64,000 bases of DNA from Rhodococcus sp. WMMA185 (GCF_001767395.1 NZ_CP017014.1:2860501-2924500), one strand, 5' to 3'. Positions 36,993 to 45,933 are shown, numbered from the stretch's first letter. The notes: a model not told the origin generated them from the letters alone. Numbers and translations: made by a program.

Positions 36993-38021
36993 CTACAGAC
37001 CCATCGACGCGGCCAGCATCGGCCACGACTTGTGGAGGTCTTCCTCCCAGTACGACCACGAGTGCGTGCCAGTCGGACGGAAGTCGAACGTCGCAGGGAT
37101 TCCCAGTTCGTACAACTTGCCTGCCAGCGCCTGAGTGCAGTAGTTGGTCGCGGCCTCGATGACACCACCGAGAACGAGTTGGCCGGCAAGGGCGGCTACG
37201 TCGCCGTCGATCCCAGGTCCGTCGAGACGATCGCTTTCGCCGGGTAAGCCTGTTCCGTTGCTGACGTAGATGTCGAGCCCACGCAACTTCTCCGCATTCA
37301 CATACGGGTCGTTGGCCGCCCAGCCCGGGTCGTCGTAGGGGCCCCACATGTTCGTGGCGTTGCCGCCACCACGGGACTCAACCACCGTTCGTACGAATGC
37401 TTGGCCGGGAAGGGTACTGGTCATCGCGCAGCCACTGTAGGCCCCGACGCTCTCGTAGAGGTCAGGCGCCGACTGCGCCAGACTCAGCACCGACGTACCC
37501 GCCATCGAGATACCGGCAATTGAATTGACTCCGTTCGCTCCCAGAGCGGAGTCCACGATCGGGGGAAGTTCCTGAGTCAGGAACGTTGTCCACTTGTTCG
37601 TCCCCAACACCGGATCGGGCTGCACCCAATCTGTGTAGTAGCTGTACGCGCCTTCCATGGGCGTCACGACGTTGACGTTCTTGTCAGCGAAGAACTCGAC
37701 GGTATCGGTGTTGGCTTGCCACGAAGCGTCGTCCTCGCCGCCGCCCACACCGTTGAGCAGGTACAGCGTCGGCCTCGGCTCACTTGTATCCGCCGGCGTG
37801 ATCACCCGCAACGGTATGTCGCGATCCATCGATGCCGAGTGCACGGTCATGGTCGACTGCCGGTCGTCGATCCTCTCGGTTCCTACCAGGTAGGAGCCAC
37901 CATCGTGGGTCGGATCCGCAAATGCGGATGCCTGAACCCCGATACCGGGCAGTGCCGCTGCCAGTGCGGTCGCAACCGCTAGTCGGACCCCGTACCTACC
38001 CGCGACTGTGCGGTTGACCAT
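36993..38021 (-). CDS. Mycoloyltransferase, antigen 85 family (copy 2)
   Basis: A 342-residue secreted enzyme with signal peptide (ending ASAFA), TLYLLNGVGGGED, nucleophile motif GISMAGTSVLSLA and His in TGTHSWSYW. The ATG follows GAAGGTGAAGG. It is the most divergent in the region after residue 200 (FVRTVVESRGGGNATNMW). It follows peptide G and its hairpin. Confidence 0.93.
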   Translation of the reverse strand: MVNRTVAGRYGVRLAVATALAAALPGIGVQASAFADPTHDGGSYLVGTERIDDRQSTMTVHSASMDRDIPLRVITPADTSEPRPTLYLLNGVGGGEDDASWQANTDTVEFFADKNVNVVTPMEGAYSYYTDWVQPDPVLGTNKWTTFLTQELPPIVDSALGANGVNSIAGISMAGTSVLSLAQSAPDLYESVGAYSGCAMTSTLPGQAFVRTVVESRGGGNATNMWGPYDDPGWAANDPYVNAEKLRGLDIYVSNGTGLPGESDRLDGPGIDGDVAALAGQLVLGGVIEAATNYCTQALAGKLYELGIPATFDFRPTGTHSWSYWEEDLHKSWPMLAASMGL

Positions 38022-38064
38022 CCTTCACCTTCTTCGTATTGGCGCAACACGTGCCCAGAGCGCC

Positions 38065-38103
38065 GAACTGGGGTCCACAGTGTTGCACGTGGACCCCTGT
38101 TTC
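38065..38103 (-). terminator. Conserved hairpin between peptide G and mycoloyltransferase copy 2
   Basis: GGGGTCCAC at 38070-38078 pairs with GTGGACCCC at 38089-38097; the outer GAACT/TGTTTC arms are partly mismatched. Confidence 0.7.
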
Positions 38104-38120
38104 GGTGAAGTTCGGGAAGG

Positions 38121-38222
38121 CTAGTCGCTGCCACCGATCTCTATTGACGATCCGAAGGCGGCGACCAAGAAGGCCCAGACCCCGGCGGCAAATTCGCCGG
38201 AACCGGAAGACAAATTATCCAT
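38121..38222 (-). CDS. Micropeptide, 33 residues (porin-like candidate G)
   Basis: ATG 38222 to TAG begins MDNLSSGSGEFAAGVWAF, has a hydrophobic stretch LVAAFGSSIEI and ends GGSD. AGGAG lies six bases before the ATG. The SGSG near the N-terminus resembles the LSGSG around the acylated serine of C. glutamicum PorA, which is a suggestive match only. It has its own TACAAA box and hairpin. Confidence 0.68.
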   Translation of the reverse strand: MDNLSSGSGEFAAGVWAFLVAAFGSSIEIGGSD

Positions 38223-38278
38223 TGTCACTCCTGATTGTCGTGGGGATTTCGACCAGCGCCATTTGTGACGCCTTACTC

Positions 38279-38284
38279 TTTGTA
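38279..38284 (-). promoter_or_regulatory. Conserved promoter-like box of peptide G
   Basis: TACAAA on the minus strand within ATCGGGTACAAAGAGTAAG, about 57 bases before the start codon. Confidence 0.45.
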
Positions 38285-38493
38285 CCCGATCCGCCGCGAT
38301 TCTCTGCGGTCGACTTGCCGTGAAGGACAAAGAGGATCGAAAACACTCCGAATTGTTATCCAGGCCTGAGCCACGCGATTGACTGGCTGCTCTTTGACTT
38401 GCCGCGAAACCCGGCTTCACCTCGAATCGACCCACGCTCGGTTGGCGATCCTTCGCTCGCCGAATCGGCTCCGCCTACTACCCGCTTCCAATT

Positions 38494-38537
38494 CTGAAAC
38501 TGAGGTCCGCAATAGTGCTCTTGGACCTCAGTTTCAG
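38494..38537 (-). terminator. Conserved hairpin after peptide F
   Basis: CTGAAACTGAGGTCC at 38494-38508 pairs perfectly with GGACCTCAGTTTCAG at 38523-38537. It differs from its relatives by GAGG for GGGG, with the compensating change in the other arm. Confidence 0.75.
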
Positions 38538-38576
38538 TAAGTACCTACCGTGTACGTATTTCAACGGTTGGTCGAC

Positions 38577-38678
38577 CTACTCCTGGACAAAGTCACCCGA
38601 CCCGAAACTGAGAGAGACCAGGATCAGCTCGAAGACCATGGCACCGAGTTCTGCAGACCCACCAAACTCTTCCGACAT
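38577..38678 (-). CDS. Micropeptide, 33 residues (porin-like candidate F)
   Basis: ATG 38678 to TAG begins MSEEFGGSAELGAMV, continues FELILVSLSFGSGDF and ends VQE. AGGAG lies six bases before the ATG. The core FELILV-x-L-x3-GSGD is nearly the same as in peptide E. Net charge is strongly negative. No mycoloyltransferase follows directly; peptide G is next. Confidence 0.72.
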   Translation of the reverse strand: MSEEFGGSAELGAMVFELILVSLSFGSGDFVQE

Positions 38679-38734
38679 ATCTGGCTCCTGACTTTCGCTG
38701 GTTACCGATCAGCGCCCTCGATGACGCCGTTCTC

Positions 38735-38740
38735 TTTGTA
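38735..38740 (-). promoter_or_regulatory. Conserved promoter-like box of peptide F
   Basis: TACAAA on the minus strand within GGTCGGGTACAAAGAG. The leader also shares GGCGCTGATCGG and AGTCAGGAG with peptide E. Confidence 0.5.
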
Positions 38741-39004
38741 CCCGACCTTCCGCCGAAGGGAACGCGTTTCGCAGAAAAATTTCGGCAAGTTATGACAGTA
38801 CCGGAGCGCTTGATTGCCCCGTTACCCCTGGCGGCCCTAGCTAACAGGCCTCTTACCTGCGGATATACAATCCAGGCACTTCGGCGCTCAAGAGTCGTAA
38901 TCAAAGAGTGACAAAACATACTCGAGTCCTTGATTCGAGCGTCTTTATGTCATCGCTCCCGGAAACAGCGCACCAGTGCGGCGTCATACCATTCCCCACT
39001 AAAT

Positions 39005-39045
39005 GAGTCGACCCCTGCGGATCAACGCTCCGCGGGGGTCGACTC
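39005..39045. terminator. Terminator after the decayed mycoloyltransferase
   Basis: GAGTCGACCCCTGCGGA pairs with TCCGCGGGGGTCGACTC around TCAACGC. Homologous to the hairpins at 33808 and 39601. Confidence 0.8.
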
Positions 39046-39062
39046 TCTGCAGGCTCGGGCGG

Positions 39063-39140
39063 CTAGATGCCACATCACCAGGACCGGGCAGACCTGTCCC
39101 ATTGCTGACGTAGCTATCGAGCCCGCCCAACTTCTCCGCC
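39063..39140 (-). pseudogene. Decayed mycoloyltransferase copy
   Basis: Minus-strand translation gives AEKLGGLDSYVSNGTGLPGP then GD, matching AEKLRGLDIYVSNGTGLPGPGD of the intact copies with two changes, and then jumps directly to the gene's last codon, stop and terminator. The 5' two thirds are gone, and the other junction runs into half of the conserved hairpin (39151-39164, only the right arm left). Two deletions explain the remnant. Confidence 0.85.
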
Positions 39141-39178
39141 ACGGAGCAATGGGACCCCAGTTTCAGGAAATGACCCGG

Positions 39179-39271
39179 CTATCTCGGGTCAACAATATCG
39201 CCCGATCCTGTGGTGAGCTGGATCAGGATGAGTTCGATAAAGGCACCACCGATATCCGCAGATCCCTCCAT
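39179..39271 (-). CDS. Micropeptide, 30 residues (porin-like candidate E)
   Basis: ATG 39271 to TAG begins MEGSADIGGAFIELILI, continues QLTTGSGDIV and ends DPR. AGGAG lies seven bases before the ATG. Homologous to peptides F and H in helix and GSGD motif. Its downstream hairpin has lost the left arm, and the transferase behind it is decayed, yet the peptide frame is intact, which suggests independent selection. Confidence 0.7.
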   Translation of the reverse strand: MEGSADIGGAFIELILIQLTTGSGDIVDPR

Positions 39272-39327
39272 TGTGCACTCCTGACTCTCGTGGGTTTCTG
39301 ATCAGCGCCCTCCTTGGCGCCATCCTC

Positions 39328-39333
39328 TTTGTA
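39328..39333 (-). promoter_or_regulatory. Conserved promoter-like box of peptide E
   Basis: TACAAA on the minus strand within GGTCGGGTACAAAGAGG, about 57 bases before the start codon. Confidence 0.5.
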
Positions 39334-39600
39334 CCCGACCTTCCACCGAACCGAATGCGAATCGCCCAAGACGTTTTGGCAATTGTTGACAACGAATGAG
39401 TGCTTGATCGCCTCGCTGCCCCTGGAATGCCCATTCAATTACCCTGCCACCTGTAGATATGTGATCAGCGCACTTCCCCTCCCGGCCTCGTGGCCGAAGA
39501 GTGACAGAACATACTCGAGTCGTTGCTTCGGGCAGCCTTCAAGTCGCCACTCCCGGAAACATCCCAACGATGGGGAATCAACCTCCTTCCGCACCAGACA

Positions 39601-39639
39601 AATCGACCCCTGCGGATCAGCGATCCGCAGGGGTCAATT
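39601..39639. terminator. Terminator after mycoloyltransferase copy 1
   Basis: AATCGACCCCTGCGGATC at 39601-39618 pairs with GATCCGCAGGGGTCAATT at 39622-39639, one mismatch, three-base loop. Confidence 0.85.
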
Positions 39640-39659
39640 CTCTCGAGAGGCTCGGGCGG

Positions 39660-40700
39660 CTAGATACCCATCGACGCGGCAAGCATCGGCCACGACTTGT
39701 GGAGGTCTTCCTCCCAGTACGACCACGAGTGCGTGCCGGTGGGCCGGAAGTCGAACGTCGCCGGGATCCCTAGATCGTGCAGCTTCCTCGCCAGTGCATG
39801 CGTGCACTGGTTGGTGGCGGCCTCGATGGCACCGCCGACGATGATCTGGTTGGCCAACGTCCCGATATTGCCGTTGATCCCCGGTCCGTCGAGGCGATCA
39901 CCGGGACCGGGCAGACCCGTCCCGTTGCTGACGTAGATGTCGAGTCCGCGCAGCTTCTCCGCATTCACATACGGGTCGTTGGCCACCCACCCCGGGCCGC
40001 CCTCCGGGCCCCACATGTTCTCGGGGTCGCCGCCACCGATGCCCACCACCATGTTCACGTATGTGCGGCCCGGGTCACTGCTGGTCATCGCGCAGCCGCT
40101 GTACGCCCCGACGCCGGTGTAGAGGTGGGGTGCGGCTTCGGCCAGGCTCAACACCGACGAACCCGCCATCGAGATGCCGGCAATCGCGTTGACCCCGTTG
40201 GTTCCGAGAGCCTCGTCGATGACCGGGGGAAGTTCCTCAGTCAAGAAGGTCGTCCATTTGTTGACACCCAACTCCGGATCCGGCTTCTCCCAGTCCGTGT
40301 AGTAGCTGAATGCACCCTTCAAAGGCGAGACGACATTGACGTTCTTGTCGGCGAAGAAGCCGACAAGGTCGGTGTTTCGCTGCCAGGAGGCGTTATCCTC
40401 GCCACCGCCCGCCCCGTTGAGCAGGTACAGCGTCGGCCTCGGCTCACTGGTATCCGCCGGCCTGATCACCTGAAGGGGAATGTCCCGGTCCATCGATGCC
40501 GAATGCACCGTCATGGTCGAGGTACGGCCCTTGACGTTCTTCTCGCTTACCAGATACGTACCACCATTGGCGACCGCGGCGTTGTCGGCCGGAGCTGCCG
40601 ACGCCAACGCGGGGACGCCGAACCCGGGCAGCGTTGCCACCACAGCGGCCGCGATTGCCAAGCGGACCCCGTACCTACCCGCTACTGTGCGGTTGACCAT
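39660..40700 (-). CDS. Mycoloyltransferase, antigen 85 family (copy 1)
   Basis: A 346-residue secreted enzyme with signal peptide (ending ALASA), LYLLNGAGGGED, nucleophile motif GISMAGSSVLSLA and His in TGTHSWSYW. The ATG follows GGAAGGTGAAGG. It is closest by eye to copy 4. A conserved hairpin lies upstream, but the peptide gene expected before it is degenerate. Confidence 0.93.
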   Translation of the reverse strand: MVNRTVAGRYGVRLAIAAAVVATLPGFGVPALASAAPADNAAVANGGTYLVSEKNVKGRTSTMTVHSASMDRDIPLQVIRPADTSEPRPTLYLLNGAGGGEDNASWQRNTDLVGFFADKNVNVVSPLKGAFSYYTDWEKPDPELGVNKWTTFLTEELPPVIDEALGTNGVNAIAGISMAGSSVLSLAEAAPHLYTGVGAYSGCAMTSSDPGRTYVNMVVGIGGGDPENMWGPEGGPGWVANDPYVNAEKLRGLDIYVSNGTGLPGPGDRLDGPGINGNIGTLANQIIVGGAIEAATNQCTHALARKLHDLGIPATFDFRPTGTHSWSYWEEDLHKSWPMLAASMGI

Positions 40701-40759
40701 CCTTCACCTTCCATCTGGGCGCAACTCGAATCTCTCCGGAGCACTTCTCCGAAGCGTCG

Positions 40760-40795
40760 ATCTGGGGTCCATAGTCCCGCATGCCGACCCCAGAT
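40760..40795 (-). terminator. Conserved hairpin upstream of mycoloyltransferase copy 1
   Basis: ATCTGGGGTC at 40760-40769 pairs with GACCCCAGAT at 40786-40795. A possible peptide remnant, MLLELVDSTLSSF from ATG 40836, runs into it without a stop codon. Confidence 0.65.
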
Positions 40796-40935
40796 TCAAA
40801 CGATGACAAGGTCGAGTCAACAAGCTCCAAAAGCATGTTGTTGCCTCGAGACACCGAAATCCCCGGACGAAGACCAGGGTCAAGATCGGGGTATCTCCCG
40901 ATGCGCGAACCGGTCACGCAGACCAGACTGCATGC

Positions 40936-41163
40936 ATGACATTCGACAGCAACATCCCCCGCCAATTCACTCGCTCTGTAGACCAGAAGATGTTCGCGGG
41001 AGTCTGCGGCGGCGTCGCTGAGCACTTCGGTTTGGACGCCAACCTCGTCCGGTTGCTCACCGTCGTCGCAGTACTGGTCACTGGCGGCACGGCCGCACTC
41101 GTCTACCTGGCAGCGTGGATGCTGATGCCAGCCGGACGGCACCAAGACGTGAAGCATCTCTGA
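40936..41163 (+). CDS. PspC-domain small membrane protein
   Basis: A 75-residue protein with the PspC core KMFAGVCGGVAEHFGLDANL (positions about 18-37) and one membrane helix (LLTVVAVLVTGGTAALVYLAA region). PspC proteins link to envelope stress. It is the only plus-strand gene in the peptide/mycoloyltransferase block and separates the two peptide groups. Confidence 0.88.
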   Translation: MTFDSNIPRQFTRSVDQKMFAGVCGGVAEHFGLDANLVRLLTVVAVLVTGGTAALVYLAAWMLMPAGRHQDVKHL

Positions 41164-41192
41164 ACGACCGAAACCGTTTGATTGCAAAGACA

Positions 41193-41225
41193 ACTGTGGC
41201 CGTGGATAACATCCACGGCCACAGT
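41193..41225. terminator. Bidirectional terminator between pspC-like gene and peptide group
   Basis: ACTGTGGCCGTGGAT at 41193-41207 pairs perfectly (15 bases) with ATCCACGGCCACAGT at 41211-41225 around AAC. It can end both the plus-strand PspC gene and the minus-strand peptide series. Confidence 0.88.
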
Positions 41226-41254
41226 CGGATTCACTGTCTACCTGTGCGCCATTC

Positions 41255-41359
41255 TCACAGGGAACTTGTGAAGATTCCCTTCATCAGCTGGAGCACGATT
41301 TTCATCATGTTGGCGTCCATGCTGCCCGAGTCTGTGCCGTCATCATCCGTGCTTCCCAT
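41255..41359 (-). CDS. Micropeptide, 34 residues (MGST group, D)
   Basis: ATG 41359 to TGA begins MGSTDDDGTDSGSMDANMM, continues KIVLQLMKGIF and ends TSSL. GGAGGG lies four bases before the ATG. An acidic Ser/Gly-rich N-terminal half precedes an amphipathic helix with two Lys. It is last in the run of four and stands just before a perfect terminator. Confidence 0.7.
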   Translation of the reverse strand: MGSTDDDGTDSGSMDANMMKIVLQLMKGIFTSSL

Positions 41360-41377
41360 AATTCCCTCCGCTGTGTT

Positions 41378-41444
41378 GGACGCAGATGCGTCAGTTGGTC
41401 ATACATGCATCCCGGCAGCGCCGGAAGGCAATTCGATCAGCTGA
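41378..41444. repeat. Direct repeat, copy 1 (peptide C 3' region)
   Basis: GGACGCAGATGCGTCAGTTGG and following bases recur at 41818-41884, 440 bases away, including the last codons of peptides C and A (both end Phe-Ser-stop). Sequence is shared over about 67 bases with scattered changes, which indicates duplication of peptide genes. Confidence 0.7.
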
Positions 41445-41508
41445 AGAAGATCGTGAATTCTTCGAGGCTGCCGAAGAGGAACTCGATGTCGTCGGATGTG
41501 CTTCCCAT
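41437..41508 (-). CDS. Micropeptide, 23 residues (MGST group, C)
   Basis: ATG 41508 to TGA begins MGSTSDDIEFLFGSLEEF and ends TIFFS. AGGAGG lies four bases before the ATG, a near-ideal ribosome site. It carries five acidic residues on an amphipathic helix rich in Phe. Its upstream sequence (CCGTTGCTG...) is shared with peptide A. Confidence 0.72.
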   Translation of the reverse strand: MGSTSDDIEFLFGSLEEFTIFFS

Positions 41509-41685
41509 TTGTCCTCCTGTTGATTGTTCTTCAGCAACGGATTTCACGTATCCATTGCGTACGTCTACATCTTCCGCGAGTGCGTATATCGGTCGAAAAT
41601 TACCGTTCCACAGCGGTTTCCGACCTACATCACGTGAAGGATGGTCACCAGCGAGGCGGACGTGTTGTCAACCCGGCCGGCCGAT

Positions 41686-41799
41686 TCAATCTTGTCCTGC
41701 TGGATCCTCCATCGACCCTGCGATAAGTGGGCCGCCCAGTCCGAAGACCGCCTGCAGGAGGGCCGAAATAGCGGTGATGCCGCCGCTCAAGCTTCCCAT
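41686..41799 (-). CDS. Micropeptide, 37 residues (MGS group, B)
   Basis: ATG 41799 to TGA begins MGSLSGGITAISALLQAVF, continues GLGGPLIAGS and ends MEDPAGQD. GGAGG lies five bases before the ATG. It is the most hydrophobic member, a Gly-rich helix (about 8-27) that could span a membrane, with an acidic tail. Confidence 0.7.
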   Translation of the reverse strand: MGSLSGGITAISALLQAVFGLGGPLIAGSMEDPAGQD

Positions 41800-41817
41800 T
41801 GTTTCCTCCATCTTCTG

Positions 41818-41884
41818 GACGCTGATGCGTCAGTTGGTCAGACAAGCATCCCGACAACGCCGGGGGTTTGGTTCGATCAGCTGA
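41818..41884. repeat. Direct repeat, copy 2 (peptide A 3' region)
   Basis: Partner of 41378-41444. The shared parts include GATGCGTCAGTTGGTCA and TTCGATCAGCTGAA. Confidence 0.7.
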
Positions 41885-41954
41885 ATTGGTCCACCAAGGC
41901 AATGAGCTGATCGAAGACGAACTCAATGAGCTCCGTGAGGGTCGTGCTTCCCAT
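41877..41954 (-). CDS. Micropeptide, 25 residues (MGST group, A)
   Basis: ATG 41954 to TGA begins MGSTTLTELIEFVFDQL and ends IALVDQFS. GAGGAGG lies three bases before the ATG. Residues 5-24 form a clear amphipathic acidic helix, like corynebacterial PorA/PorH, which are also short, acidic and without signal peptide. It is first in the run of four, 0.7 kb downstream of groEL2, the place where C. glutamicum has porH-porA. Confidence 0.75.
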   Translation of the reverse strand: MGSTTLTELIEFVFDQLIALVDQFS

Positions 41955-42560
41955 GAATCCTCCTCGTAGTCGATGTGCAGCAACGGAATTCAGTTTCTCC
42001 GTTACCGTCAATCACATTCAATCACCGATCAGCGATGTTCGTAGGAAAATTGGAAACTATTTTGCTGCAACATTTTCCGTCGGATATTGCACGGGTGAAC
42101 TGCCACTACCCAAAGGGGCGTACCAAGCCTGCAAGAATGCATAGCCACGCGGATCCATTGCAGTAGGGAAGGATTGGGAAACGCAGTGCCTCGTGGCGGC
42201 CCGGTAGCCGAACCATATGACAGGCGACGCGAGTAACAGGGCTCGCTGTCTTCAGTAGCTCACCCGATCGGCTGGCTCCGTCGGCTCACCCTGGTCTACG
42301 GTTCACGCCACTCACTGACCCGTTTACTTCGGCGGGTGAGGCCGGCACCAACACTGCCCTGCGCTCGAAACGGCGCGCTTGCTCGTAACGCAATTCGTTT
42401 CCCTGTTCTGTCGTGCCTGCACAGCAACCAACGAGGAGGTTGATCGGGAAGGTTGCCGACCCTTTATATCGTCGTTTCTCACGACATAAGACCAGAACGA
42501 AGAAATTGTGTGAATGACTGGTCAGATTGCCCCAGAGCTCGAGGTCCTCACACAAAGAAA
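41955..42560. other. Region between groEL2 terminator and first MGST peptide
   Basis: About 600 bases that must hold the promoter of the MGST peptide group. It is more AT-rich than its surroundings near 42000-42080 (AAAATTGGAAACTATTTTGC). I saw no further start codon with a ribosome site on either strand. A frame at 42286-42555 on the minus strand lacks family features. Confidence 0.4.
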
Positions 42561-42590
42561 GACCCGGGACACTGTGAAGTGTCCCGGGTC
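42561..42590 (-). terminator. groEL2 terminator
   Basis: GACCCGGGACACT pairs perfectly with AGTGTCCCGGGTC around GTGA, and on the minus strand it is followed by TTTCTTTGTG, a T-rich tail. Confidence 0.92.
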
Positions 42591-42669
42591 CTTCGTGAAC
42601 TTCGTGCCTGTGTATGGCGGTCGAGTCTGTGGGCTCTCTAGCTGTTCACAGGAGGCGTAATCGCCTTTC

Positions 42670-44358
<1,689 letters not shown>

Positions 44359-44435
44359 TTACGCGCGCGGCCGGGGTCAGTGCCCGCGACGGACGACCAG
44401 GGGTGTCTGTGGTTCCCGGCCTCACCATCCCGACC

Positions 44436-44460
44436 TGGCACTCACGTGTCGCGAGTGCCA
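44436..44460. promoter_or_regulatory. CIRCE element 1 (HrcA operator)
   Basis: TGGCACTC, nine bases, GAGTGCCA: a perfect inverted repeat matching the CIRCE core CACTC-N9-GAGTG, 140 bases before groEL2. Confidence 0.88.
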
Positions 44461-44469
44461 ACTGCATTT

Positions 44470-44495
44470 TTAGCACTCGCGCGAAACGAGTGCAA
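44470..44495. promoter_or_regulatory. CIRCE element 2 (HrcA operator)
   Basis: TTAGCACTC, nine bases, GAGTGCAA. This matches the CIRCE consensus TTAGCACTC-N9-GAGTGCTAA with one base missing in the right arm. Confidence 0.85.
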
Positions 44496-44524
44496 GGTCG
44501 GGACGGAAGTGCCAGGGCAGGCGA

Positions 44525-45073
44525 TCAGCGCATCGCGCAGAACTGCCCGGTATCGAGGTTGAACGCGAACGACAGCGCGCCCACGCAGTCGACGCCAGTG
44601 GAGTCGACTGTCGCACCAGAACCCCAGCCTGCGATCGCAACCGTGGTAGCACCGTCGGACGCTGAGGCCCGAGCGATGCCGCCACCGAGCGAGATCGCGT
44701 ACGCCTGCCCCGAACTCGTCGAGGTGCCGAGCGAGGTTCCAAAGCCGTTGGCGTAGGTGGTGGTCATAGAACCCTCCCCATTGGCGACGCTCACTGCCGT
44801 ACCACTCTCGATCGCCGAGGCGCGGGCGTACCCGGCATCGGTCGCCTTTGCTCCGCAGCTAGCCGTCTCCGACACCTGGATGTCATTGTCCGATGGCGGT
44901 GAGACACACATGACTGGGCCGGCCGACGCGATGCCTCCTCCGGCCACCGACATACCCGCCGCGATGCCCATGCCCGCCGCGAACACTGCTCCCGCACGCG
45001 CAAGCCGTCGGCCGAACAAAGAGGAGAAGCGTGCACCAGTTGCCGAGGCGACGGGCGTGGAGACAACGGGCAT
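44525..45073 (-). CDS. Secreted protein of unknown function (DUF6764-like)
   Basis: A 182-residue protein with a long signal peptide (about 1-51, ending GGGIASA) and a mature Gly/Ala/Ser-rich domain with three Cys. It contains repeated short beta-like segments (TAVSVANGEGSMTTTYANG; GQAYAISLGGGIARASASDG, split here). The ATG at 45073 has AGAAGGAG six bases upstream. I recognise similarity only to uncharacterised actinobacterial exported proteins. Same strand as groEL2. Confidence 0.75.
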   Translation of the reverse strand: MPVVSTPVASATGARFSSLFGRRLARAGAVFAAGMGIAAGMSVAGGGIASAGPVMCVSPPSDNDIQVSETASCGAKATDAGYARASAIESGTAVSVANGEGSMTTTYANGFGTSLGTSTSSGQAYAISLGGGIARASASDGATTVAIAGWGSGATVDSTGVDCVGALSFAFNLDTGQFCAMR

Positions 45074-45153
45074 GAAAGCTCCTTCTGGGAATGTCGAATT
45101 GGTGGAATCCCCGCGACATTACCCGTTCGAGTGCGACCCGTCTCACCCCATAC

Positions 45154-45933
45154 TCAGCGAAGTTCGTCGAGGAGACTCGGGAGTTGCGCAACGGAGTCGA
45201 TCACATGGTCCGGTTGCTGGGCGGACAGATCCAGAATCGACTGTCGGAACTTGCCCGTCCGGACCAGCGCACCAGTGAGTCCTACCCGTTGTGCCGCCAG
45301 CACGTCGCCCGTGAGATCGTCTCCGACCATCATCGTCTTATCAGGTTCGGTGCCCATCAATTCGGTGGCGGTGAGAAACGCCGCGAGCGACGGCTTGCCC
45401 ACCGAAACGACATTCGTTCCCACGACCTCTTCCATCCCGGGGAGATAGATGCCGGTATCGATAAGCAACCCGTCACGGGTGGTCCAAGTGGTCCCGCGGT
45501 GCATCGCGACGACCGGGATGCCGTCGAGCATCAACTCCACCACGCGACTGAGCGCACGGTGGGTGAATTCAGGACCTGCCCCACCGAGGATCACCACCTC
45601 TGGGTCCTGTTCGTCCAACTCGATACCGGGCAAGTCGTCCGCGACGTCGCCGCTGTTGAGAAGCCAGGCCCTGCGCCCCGGATAGGTAGCCAGTACGTAC
45701 TCCGCGGTGAGCCGGGCAGCAGTCACGATCTCTCCGGCATCGGCCTCGATGCCTGCCGCCCGAAGCGAATCCGCAATCGCGTCGCACGTCCGCGAAGTCG
45801 TATTGGTGAGGTAGGCGCACGCAAGTCCGCGTTCACGCACCTCTCGCACCGCCGCAGCAGCGCCGTCGATCGGGTGCCAAGAAGTAACCAGCACTCCATC
45901 GATATCGAGCAGGACACCCGCGACCCCAGCCAT
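45154..45933 (-). CDS. HAD-superfamily IIA phosphatase (NagD/LHPP-like)
   Basis: A 259-residue hydrolase. Motif I is LLDIDGVLVTSW (nucleophile Asp about residue 10), motif II TNTTSRT, motif III around VGKPSLAAF, and motif IV MMVGDDLTGDVLAAQRVG. The C2-cap layout matches subclass IIA phosphatases. The substrate is unknown. Confidence 0.88.
   Translation of the reverse strand: MAGVAGVLLDIDGVLVTSWHPIDGAAAAVREVRERGLACAYLTNTTSRTCDAIADSLRAAGIEADAGEIVTAARLTAEYVLATYPGRRAWLLNSGDVADDLPGIELDEQDPEVVILGGAGPEFTHRALSRVVELMLDGIPVVAMHRGTTWTTRDGLLIDTGIYLPGMEEVVGTNVVSVGKPSLAAFLTATELMGTEPDKTMMVGDDLTGDVLAAQRVGLTGALVRTGKFRQSILDLSAQQPDHVIDSVAQLPSLLDELR

Noticed and set aside
33808..39639. CRISPR-like reading of the repeated hairpins in the mycoloyltransferase region
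   Set aside because: Copies are spaced by whole genes, are palindromic and sit at gene ends, so they are terminators, not an array.
42286..42555. 89-codon minus-strand frame downstream of groEL2
   Set aside because: No ribosome site and no family features; it overlaps the promoter region of the peptide group.
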